Below, piece by piece: positions 1 through 6,056 of a stretch of 6,232 nt of DNA. A program made the translations under genes and the position numbers. The stretch lies in the NCBI GenBank assembly GCA_002068715.1, contig MWAR01000147.1, positions 1 to 6,232 on the forward strand, in the 5' to 3' direction. The stretch comes from a bacterium ADurb.Bin374. Its GTDB lineage: Bacteria; Riflebacteria; Ozemobacteria; Ozemobacterales; Ozemobacteraceae. The notes under the pieces were generated by a model. The model saw only the letters and a list, made by a program, of their open reading frames with translations, ran no database searches and was not told the DNA's origin. The stretch's first letter is position 1, and every line of letters begins with the position of its first letter.

Positions 1-3000
1 CGTGGAATGTTGCAGCACGGGCGATATCTGCACGCTGGGAACGGGCATCGAGTCTCACCTTCTGGGCCGAAACCGCGGCGGCGCGATTCCGCAATCGGAT
101 CGAGATGCGGCTCCCGCCGTCCGCATCGGCACCGTTCGATCAGGATCTGCTCGGCAGGATCGGAGCGAAAGCCCTGCGCACGCCGATGTCCCGTGGGCTT
201 GCCAGCCCCTCAATCTGGCTGTTCGCGCTGGCCGGGCGTCCGACGGATGCCCCCGTGTCCTGCCCGGGCGAGGGACTCCAGACACGCTTCACCCGCCTCA
301 TCGGATCGATCATGCATGAGATAGACCGTCGCAACCGGTTCGAGCCGGGGCGACCCCGGCCGGCGGCGTGGAAACAGTCGCTGGACCGGCTGTTCGGATT
401 CGGCGTTTCCCCCGAGCTGTTCGACCTTCCCTCCCGCGGGCGAGCATTTCCTGTAATTTTTCAGAATGGCTATCACATTTGTGTCTGGGATTTCATTCAG
501 GCCGACGGCCGGTTCGTCGGGGTGTTTCTGATGCTTCTCCCCTCGGGCCCGGGGGACGCGGATACGGCACGACGCCTCTGCTTCGCCAACTGGCGTTTCA
601 TAGCCCGAAACACCGCTCTCGAACCAGTTTTCATTCCCTTTCCCCTCGGCCCCGCCAAGTCAGGCAAGATTCTCGTCCGGCGCGGTTCGCCGTTGCAGAA
701 CCAGTCAGAGGTCCGCACATTCATCCGGAAGAAAGCCTCGGAAATCAGCCTCAGACGCCCGGAAGACCCGGATATTCTTTCCCCGTCTGATATCGGCATC
801 TGGTATGTATCCCGGCAGGTATACGACATGTCCGGGGAAATCCGTCTTCCCGACCGGGATCTCCACCGGGTATTCGAGGCCGGAAACCGCCATCTCGCCT
901 GCTGGAACTCTCTCGACACCATGGCAGGGGGAGTCGGTCTCCTGATCGGTCCGCTGCCGGCCGCAACGGATGAGGTTTCCAATCATGCCAGAGCCATGCC
1001 TGTCGTTGTCTGGGGGCTCCTGTGGCTGCTTCTGCTGGCCCGCAGCGCATTTTCAGGCTCTCTTCCTTCGTTCGGCATTCGTTCACAGCTGGCTTTCTGG
1101 TTTTTGTGCCTGGCGTCCGTTCCCCTCATCATCGCACTTGGTGAGACAGGAAAGCTGCTTGGAGATCTCCGCGGGAATCTCCTGCGCGAATACGATCAGG
1201 AACTCAACCAGGCACTGCAGGAGCTCGAAAACGAGGACACGAGGCTGACGCGGAGATTTGCCGAGATCTGCAACCGGCTGACGGAAAACGCCTCCAGAAC
1301 CCTCGCTCTCCGGGAGCATCAGCAGGAGAAGCGTCCCGTCGATGCACTCATGAACACCCTCTGGGCAGACCTCTCGGGGCTCGGCATTCCGATACGCAGC
1401 ATGGCGCTTTTCGGGCATGGCAACTTCGTATGGGGCAGGCATGACGCCGCCATTTCCCCCGAATTCGGCATTTCCCTCGTCAATTTCATGCGACCAATGG
1501 CAAACAGGCTGCTCAAGATCCTCTCGCCGGAACTCGAAACCCAGGTTCCCCAGCGGAAAGCCGACGTCATCAGCACCCAGCTCGACCAGCTTGTTTCTCC
1601 CGATGTAGAGCAGCTGACGCAGAAAGACAGGCAGATCGCCGAGACGATGGCTGACAACAAGCGCATGCTGAAGTTTCACCAGTTTCTGAAGCTGGACGGC
1701 AAGACCTGGTTTCTCCTGGTCGTGCTCTGGGAACAGAGTGAGGCCTATGTTCGTCACATCCGGACGCGCATAGGCGACATTGCATCGAAATACTCCGTCG
1801 ATCTCGAAATCACACGACATACAGCCGCCGGCGATATTTCCATCGCCCGATCCGGCAAGCCGCTCCGGGCGCACGAACCGGGCATACGCTCGACACGCCT
1901 GGACCGGATCATCTCGATCCGGAGCACCCGGCTTCCCAGCTTCGTCATGGCGGCATCGAGACCTCTGGACCCCCTTCGGCAGCGTCTTTTCAAGGAAACG
2001 GGACAGGTCATCGCCGGTGTATTCGGAAACCTGCTGCTGATTCTCCTGTCAGGAGGGATTCTCGCCGCCTGGCTGACAACCCCGCTGAGGAAAATGGCGG
2101 CCGCCCTCCGGGAGGTTGCGTCGGGACGGCTTGACAGGCGGCTCTGCCTTAACCGCCCCGATGAACTCGGCCAGGCCGCCGACACCCTCGATGCCATGAC
2201 CGACTGGCTTCGGGAGCGCCATGCCATGAGTCTGTTCGTCAACCCGCAGGTCATGGAGGCCGTTGCATCCGACTCATCGTCTTCCCGAACACCGCAGCGC
2301 CGGAGGATCGTCGCGCTGACATCCGACATCCGGAATTTCACCACGATTTCCGAATCACGCCCTCCCGATGAGGTGTTTTCGGCCTTGAACCGGCATTTCC
2401 GGGCCATGACCCCTGCCATCAAGGATCAGGGAGGCTTCATCGATCGATTCATCGGTGACGCCATCCAGGCGGTTTTCTACGAGGACCCGGCATCCGATGA
2501 GGAACCGCCTGCCGTGCGCGCGCTCCGCGCCGCGCGGACGATGATGCGGGAACATCGGGCGCTTCAGCGAGAACGGGCACAGGCCGGCCTGTTCACCTAC
2601 GAGATCGGCATCGGCCTCGCGTCGGGAGATGCCGTCTGCGGCATTCTGGGCGCCGAGGGAGTTCGTCTCGATCACTCCGTCGTCGGGGAACCCGTCCAGC
2701 GGTCCGCAGACCTCGAAGCCGCCTCGAAGGCAGGCCGGGCGACCCGCATCGTCTGTGATTCCGCGACAGCCGCATCAGCAGGCTCTCCCGGTGATTTCCT
2801 CTTTCTCTCGGGCCATCCGGGCGCGCTCGAAGCAGCCGGCGGCACGTCATCCCGGGATGTCGAGGCGGCAGCATCCGCCTCGGAACGGACGGATCTGCCA
2901 CATCAAGGCACGCTTCCAGGGTTGCCATCTTCATCTCCCGCCGCCACGGCGGCAGAGAAGGAGAACAATACCGCGAAATATATACTTATTTCCATACTCT

Positions 3001-5972
3001 TATTTGCCGCGCTCATGCTCTTCTCGTTTTCCAGGACACTGACCTCCTCGTTCAGGGAGCGCGCGATCGCGCACGAGCAGTCGGAACTCCAGCAGGACCT
3101 CCGGCTCGCCGCCTCCACCGACATTCCCGCCCTGCACATCGCAAATCACCTCCGGATCATCCTTCTGAAAGGCATTTCCGGGAAACCGGATCTGGGCTCG
3201 TCTCCCCGGGACACCTTTTCCCATCTGAGGAAGCGGCTTCGGATGGCGCAGAGGTTTTATCCCACATTGTCATGGAGTCTGATCAGGCACCTGCCCACAC
3301 GCGACCCTGACCGCCATTCGATCTCGCTTCGCAGCACGAAGACCGTCGAATCGCGCGGCATTCCGTTCGCCGGAAAAGCCTCCGAAATGGCAGCCTTGTT
3401 TTCCGCGATGAAGGGGCTGCTGGTTCACGGCGTTCATGACGCACGAACGAGTGCTGCCATTGCCCCGCTGATTCACCGGGCATTTCCGGTGCTCCAGGAC
3501 AAGGCCTACGCCCTTTCTTTCGAGTCATACGGGCATTTCAACCAGTGCGAGGCCTTCGGCGTCAACGGCTTTCTGATGTGGGAACCGATCGTTCCCCCGG
3601 GCTGGTGGGACACATATCAGCATTTGATCGATACCGTTCCCGGCAGCACCAGCCTTCCAGAAGCCTGGTGGCGGGAGATGCGGGGCGGCCTGCTGCTGTT
3701 CCTCCCGCTCGATGCCATGGATGAACCAACAGGCCTTCGGGCGATGACACAGACCATGAAAGAACGCGGCACCCGTCTTGCTTTTCTTCCCCGCGGCGGA
3801 ACGTTGAAAACAGCGATCGGAAGTGAGACCTTCGACATCCGCCTGACGAAGAGCAACGCCGTGATCGCTCGGAAGAAGACGAATCTGGATGCCTTCCCGG
3901 AAATGATCGCCGCCCGGCTGATTCCTTCCCCACCCATCTGGATGGTTCTCCTGGAACGACTTCTTGCATTTTTTTCGTGTTTTCTTTCGATTGCAGCCTT
4001 CTGGTTTGCCTTCGCCGATCGCAGATTCGCAAGCGTGGCGTTGCTGCCAAGAAATATGGTCCCCCTCCTCGCGGGCGCCTTCACCCTGACTCTGCTGCCG
4101 TCGCTGCTAGCTGGCTGGGTGGCCGGCGAACGCAGTTTGATCGAACGGAAGGCGCGCCTCTTCGATGTGACTGCCGACCGACTCGAGACCGTTCTGAGTT
4201 CCATCGACAAGGGAACGAATTGGTATATCGGTCAGAATATGTCCGCCTTCCGGCATCTCTCGGCCCTTCCCGAATTCACAAACCGGCTTCATGCCACGCG
4301 CACCCTGAAAACCAGGCCGGAGCAGGAGGAGGCTCTTGCCGATCTTCTGGACACGTATTATCAGCAGGCGATGAAATACGGGCTGGCCATCGGGAACATG
4401 CAGTTTTTCGGCCCTGGCGGCATCAGCGTTCTCAACGCGGGAAAAGCCTCCGAACACGAATCCTCGATCATGCGCGAGCTCTACGGGAACCTTCACGCCC
4501 AGGCCATGCAACGGCTCTCACCGGCCTTTTTGGCGACCGATGAAAACGGAGACGAAAACAAACGCACGCTGGAGAATCTGAAAGGCGAGGAAATAAAATA
4601 TCTTTTGTTATCGATGCTCTCCGCTTTCGATGTCGCCGCCATGATGTCGGCTCCGGCCCAGTATCAGTTCATCACCTGGGGCCTCAACTCGCACGAGTCC
4701 TTCCGCATCCATATTCCGGATGTCACCGGTCAGCCCCACTATGCCTTTCAGGTGCATCTCGCCGACAACATGCTCCGTCACCAGCAGCTCCGCAACCTGT
4801 ATGAAGACCGGGGGCAACCCGACACGCCACACGTGTCGGTGACCCGCAACAATCCCCGCATAACCCTGCCATTCACGACACTCAGAATACACCTGTCCGA
4901 CCTGGGAAACAGATTCACCGCCGATGTGAATTCCTACCTGGCACACCCGGAAGAAGCCGCTGCGGATCTTCTCGCAGGCGCCTCGCTCATGCCCGTTCAC
5001 ACATTCCTCGAACACGACGGTTCCACCGAGTTTCTGTTATCGCGGACGGGAAACAGCCAGCGTGATCACATCCTGAAAGCCCGCATTCCCTATTCCCCCC
5101 TTCTCGCGAAGCTCGACCGGGAAGCTGCGGCAAGCCGTTTGTTGCTGGCTTTTCTGTTCTTTCTCATGCTGTTCATGTCGTTCCGCACGGCATCCCGATT
5201 CCTGGAACCGGTCCAGGCGTTGAGCCGTGCGGCGGAAGCCATCATGAACGAACGATTCGACACACGGCTTCCCGTGGATCGCCGGGACGAGTTCGGCGAT
5301 CTGGCGGCAGCCTTCAATGCGATGGCGGCAGGGGTTGAAGAGGGGCGGCGCCTTCGCTCCTTCGTTTCCGATTCCGTCCGCACCGCCGCGAGCGACGAGG
5401 CCAGAAGCAAAGCCGCGATGGCCGGGGAAAACAGGTCTGCCGCCATCCTGTTCGTTGCCCCGGCTGGATTCGCCCGGCTGCTTCGGGAACGGTCTCCCGA
5501 GTCGGTGGTCCTGCTGCTGAACCGGTATCTCGCGGTCATGTCGGAGGTGATACGCCGGCATGGCGGTGAGGTCGACAAGTTCATCGGCGAAAAGATCCTG
5601 GCAGTCTTCGATGCAGAAAGGCATGGAACACTCGACGAAGCGACCCGGGCCGCCGCGGGGACAGTGACGGAGATGCTCGATGCCATGCACCAGTTCGGAC
5701 AGGAACTGCCTTGTCCGCTGGGCATCGGCATTGTTGCCGGACCGGTCCTCGCCGGCATCATGGGAGCGCCCGAAGTGCGGCTGGAGTATACGGTCATCGG
5801 CGACACGGTCAACTCGGCCGCCCGCCTCTGCGACCTGGCGGCGAAGGCCGGCGGCGGCACGATCATCGACGGCACCGCGGCGTCTGCCCTGGACGGCAGG
5901 AGCATGTCGCCAGTCGGCGAAATTCTCGTGAAGGGCAAAGCCCGCCACATCGCCGCCTTCCGCCTCGAATGA
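1..5972 (+). CDS. Tandem two-unit transmembrane class III adenylate cyclase (5' end outside window)
   Basis: Predicted inner-membrane enzyme converting ATP to cAMP in response to extracytoplasmic signals. The frame has no stop from base 3 to TGA 5970. The first ATG is at 105 (1,955 residues from there), but neither it nor the ATGs at 189 and 312 has a ribosome binding site, and the frame is open to the left edge, so the gene is treated as 5'-partial. Residues are numbered from 105. Order: module A1 (to 297), membrane helices about 300-316 and 329-346, module B1 (348-634), helix 635-656, HAMP1 (657-706), CHD1 (732-900), Ala/Ser/Pro-rich linker (905-958), helix 959-976, A2 (977-1277), helices about 1284-1303 and 1319-1340, B2 (1341-1678), helix 1679-1693, HAMP2 (1696-1749), CHD2 (1776-1955). 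Each cyclase domain alone lacks essential residues, but together they supply a full set. Family assignment is secure. ATP specificity is inferred from the K1825/T1896 pair. Cofactor, signals and activity are unknown. Confidence 0.9.
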   Translation, partial: WNVAARAISARWERASSLTFWAETAAARFRNRIEMRLPPSASAPFDQDLLGRIGAKALRTPMSRGLASPSIWLFALAGRPTDAPVSCPGEGLQTRFTRLIGSIMHEIDRRNRFEPGRPRPAAWKQSLDRLFGFGVSPELFDLPSRGRAFPVIFQNGYHICVWDFIQADGRFVGVFLMLLPSGPGDADTARRLCFANWRFIARNTALEPVFIPFPLGPAKSGKILVRRGSPLQNQSEVRTFIRKKASEISLRRPEDPDILSPSDIGIWYVSRQVYDMSGEIRLPDRDLHRVFEAGNRHLACWNSLDTMAGGVGLLIGPLPAATDEVSNHARAMPVVVWGLLWLLLLARSAFSGSLPSFGIRSQLAFWFLCLASVPLIIALGETGKLLGDLRGNLLREYDQELNQALQELENEDTRLTRRFAEICNRLTENASRTLALREHQQEKRPVDALMNTLWADLSGLGIPIRSMALFGHGNFVWGRHDAAISPEFGISLVNFMRPMANRLLKILSPELETQVPQRKADVISTQLDQLVSPDVEQLTQKDRQIAETMADNKRMLKFHQFLKLDGKTWFLLVVLWEQSEAYVRHIRTRIGDIASKYSVDLEITRHTAAGDISIARSGKPLRAHEPGIRSTRLDRIISIRSTRLPSFVMAASRPLDPLRQRLFKETGQVIAGVFGNLLLILLSGGILAAWLTTPLRKMAAALREVASGRLDRRLCLNRPDELGQAADTLDAMTDWLRERHAMSLFVNPQVMEAVASDSSSSRTPQRRRIVALTSDIRNFTTISESRPPDEVFSALNRHFRAMTPAIKDQGGFIDRFIGDAIQAVFYEDPASDEEPPAVRALRAARTMMREHRALQRERAQAGLFTYEIGIGLASGDAVCGILGAEGVRLDHSVVGEPVQRSADLEAASKAGRATRIVCDSATAASAGSPGDFLFLSGHPGALEAAGGTSSRDVEAAASASERTDLPHQGTLPGLPSSSPAATAAEKENNTAKYILISILLFAALMLFSFSRTLTSSFRERAIAHEQSELQQDLRLAASTDIPALHIANHLRIILLKGISGKPDLGSSPRDTFSHLRKRLRMAQRFYPTLSWSLIRHLPTRDPDRHSISLRSTKTVESRGIPFAGKASEMAALFSAMKGLLVHGVHDARTSAAIAPLIHRAFPVLQDKAYALSFESYGHFNQCEAFGVNGFLMWEPIVPPGWWDTYQHLIDTVPGSTSLPEAWWREMRGGLLLFLPLDAMDEPTGLRAMTQTMKERGTRLAFLPRGGTLKTAIGSETFDIRLTKSNAVIARKKTNLDAFPEMIAARLIPSPPIWMVLLERLLAFFSCFLSIAAFWFAFADRRFASVALLPRNMVPLLAGAFTLTLLPSLLAGWVAGERSLIERKARLFDVTADRLETVLSSIDKGTNWYIGQNMSAFRHLSALPEFTNRLHATRTLKTRPEQEEALADLLDTYYQQAMKYGLAIGNMQFFGPGGISVLNAGKASEHESSIMRELYGNLHAQAMQRLSPAFLATDENGDENKRTLENLKGEEIKYLLLSMLSAFDVAAMMSAPAQYQFITWGLNSHESFRIHIPDVTGQPHYAFQVHLADNMLRHQQLRNLYEDRGQPDTPHVSVTRNNPRITLPFTTLRIHLSDLGNRFTADVNSYLAHPEEAAADLLAGASLMPVHTFLEHDGSTEFLLSRTGNSQRDHILKARIPYSPLLAKLDREAAASRLLLAFLFFLMLFMSFRTASRFLEPVQALSRAAEAIMNERFDTRLPVDRRDEFGDLAAAFNAMAAGVEEGRRLRSFVSDSVRTAASDEARSKAAMAGENRSAAILFVAPAGFARLLRERSPESVVLLLNRYLAVMSEVIRRHGGEVDKFIGEKILAVFDAERHGTLDEATRAAAGTVTEMLDAMHQFGQELPCPLGIGIVAGPVLAGIMGAPEVRLEYTVIGDTVNSAARLCDLAAKAGGGTIIDGTAASALDGRSMSPVGEILVKGKARHIAAFRLE
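3..2072 (+). other. Unit 1 sensory region: modules A1 and B1 with three visible membrane helices
   Basis: Module A1 (up to residue 297) is followed by a helix near 300-316, a short Arg-containing loop, a helix near 329-346, module B1 (348-634) and a helix at 635-656 leading into HAMP1. The positive-inside rule places A1 and B1 outside the cytoplasmic membrane if a further helix precedes the window. B1 starts with a long charged helix (about 355-395). It then has a strand-turn segment at 432-444 matching 1431-1443 of unit 2, and an LSPEL segment near 473-477 matching LSPAF near 1471-1475. This layout resembles Cache-type extracytoplasmic sensors, but I see no diagnostic ligand motif, so Cache is a guess. 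A1 shares an RAFPV segment (113-117) with 1125-1129 of unit 2 and is otherwise not recognised. Confidence 0.6.
2073..2222 (+). other. HAMP domain 1
   Basis: Residues 657-706 directly follow the membrane helix. They show the HAMP pattern: the helix-1 proline P660, a connector with G674, and the helix-2 DELG signature at 686-689, then a heptad-like helix to about 706. HAMP domains carry signals from periplasmic sensors to output domains as parallel helical bundles. The P-to-E spacing (P660 to E687) is identical in HAMP2 (P1702 to E1729). The short segment after it (711-723, FVNPQVMEAVASD) matches the FV..SV..A segment at 1753-1765 and sits where cyclases carry a transducer element between HAMP and the catalytic domain. 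Confidence 0.85.
2298..2804 (+). other. Cyclase homology domain 1, C1-like (metal-binding half)
   Basis: Class III cyclase fold, residues about 732-900. Both metal-binding aspartates are present: D741 in SDIRNFT (codon 2325) and D785 in FIGDA (codon 2457). The substrate lysine position is R781 (GGFIDRFIGD). The late motif reads VRLDHSVVGEPVQRSADL (853-870) where active homodimeric enzymes read close to VRLDYTVIGDTVNLAARL. The transition-state Asn is therefore Q865, the Arg is D869 and the adenine-site Thr/Asp is S858. The terminal VKGK strand pair is not recognisable. Alone or as a homodimer this domain should be inactive, but it can supply the metal side of a heterodimeric site. Confidence 0.9.
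2817..2978 (+). other. Low-complexity linker joining the two cyclase units
   Basis: Residues 905-958 are rich in Ala, Ser, Pro, Gly and Glu, have no predicted secondary structure of note, and match nothing at the end of CHD2. They replace the last strands of CHD1 and lead straight into the first membrane helix of unit 2. The DNA at the 3' end contains an AAGGAG stretch (2958-2963) followed by markedly AT-rich sequence, which resembles a former gene start (see findings). Confidence 0.6.
2979..5183 (+). other. Unit 2 sensory region: modules A2 and B2 with four membrane helices
   Basis: A helix at 959-976 leaves the cytoplasm, followed by module A2 (977-1277), helices near 1284-1303 and 1319-1340 joined by an Arg-rich loop (DRRF at 1305-1308), module B2 (1341-1678) and a helix at 1679-1693. 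The helix count and charges fit CHD1 and CHD2 both facing the cytoplasm and A2/B2 facing outward. Homology to unit 1 is visible but weak: RAFPV at 1125-1129, an FFGPGG turn at 1434-1439 and LSP at 1471-1473. B2 is about 50 residues longer than B1. The sensor modules have diverged far more than the HAMP and cyclase parts, suggesting the two units sense different things. Ligands are not predictable here. Confidence 0.65.
5190..5351 (+). other. HAMP domain 2
   Basis: Residues 1696-1749 after membrane helix 1679-1693. P1702 begins helix 1 and the DEFG signature at 1728-1731 begins helix 2, with a heptad pattern in the segment around AAFNAMAAGVEEG (1735-1747). The spacing matches HAMP1 exactly from the proline to the glutamate. 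Because both HAMPs sit in one chain next to CHDs that must pair, HAMP1 and HAMP2 probably pack against each other as an intramolecular heterodimer. That packing is inference. Confidence 0.85.
5430..5969 (+). other. Cyclase homology domain 2, C2-like (substrate and transition-state half)
   Basis: Residues about 1776-1955, ending with the gene. It aligns without gaps to CHD1 over 57 residues from the first metal motif to AVF after the second. The first metal Asp is replaced by A1785 (ILFVAPAGF, codon 5457) and the second by E1829 (KFIGEK, codon 5589). Retained are K1825 (substrate lysine), T1896 (adenine-site residue of class IIIb enzymes), N1903 and R1907 (transition state, in VIGDTVNSAARL) and the terminal VKGK at 1942-1945, whose lysine contacts the triphosphate in animal C2. 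It should be inactive as a homodimer but completes CHD1. A Lys/Thr pair favours ATP; guanylyl cyclases use Glu/Cys. Confidence 0.92.
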
Positions 5973-5995
5973 CAAGGGCCGGAGCGAATCGCAGA

Positions 5996-6009
5996 AAACC
6001 CACGGGTTT
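5996..6009 (+). other. Small inverted repeat just after the cyclase stop codon
   Basis: AAACC and GGTTT flank a CACG loop, giving a five-base-pair stem 24 bases after the stop. No T-tract follows (next bases CATGATATGAT). It could slow or partly end transcription or protect the 3' end, but it does not qualify as an intrinsic terminator. Confidence 0.3.
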
Positions 6010-6011
6010 CA

Positions 6012-6020
6012 TGATATGAT
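6012..6020 (+). promoter_or_regulatory. Extended -10 promoter-like element
   Basis: TGATATGAT contains TGN followed by TATGAT, a five-of-six match to the vegetative -10 hexamer with the extended TG. No good -35 hexamer lies 17 bases upstream, which extended -10 promoters tolerate. Transcription would start near 6027, leaving a leader of about 30 bases before the ATG at 6057. An AT palindrome (AAATATTT, 6024-6031) and an ATGAT/ATCAT inverted repeat (6016-6020, 6033-6037) overlap the likely start and could form an operator, but both are short. Confidence 0.4.
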
Positions 6021-6043
6021 CCAAAATATTTCATCATCGGCAC

Positions 6044-6050
6044 AGAGGAG
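6044..6050 (+). promoter_or_regulatory. Ribosome binding site for the downstream gene
   Basis: AGAGGAG lies six bases before ATG 6057 and only two before the overlapping ATG 6053. The spacing therefore selects 6057 as the start, and that frame also encodes the signal peptide. Confidence 0.7.
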
Positions 6051-6056
6051 TCATGC

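Noticed and set aside
2..324. Two plus-strand open frames at the left edge, in other frames
   Set aside because: Both are Arg/Pro/Ser-rich without domain features, and both overlap the cyclase frame, which shows homology to unit 2 in this stretch.
2298..5969. Guanylate cyclase specificity
   Set aside because: The substrate-selecting pair in the complete site is Lys (1825) and Thr (1896). Guanylyl enzymes carry Glu and Cys there.
5430..5969. CHD2 as simply a decayed, non-functional cyclase
   Set aside because: Its losses are confined to the metal site, while K1825, T1896, N1903, R1907 and VKGK are intact. Exactly the opposite set is intact in CHD1, so selective retention is more likely than decay.
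5996..6015. Intrinsic terminator for the cyclase gene
   Set aside because: The stem is only five pairs and no T-run follows, so it is listed only as a small inverted repeat.
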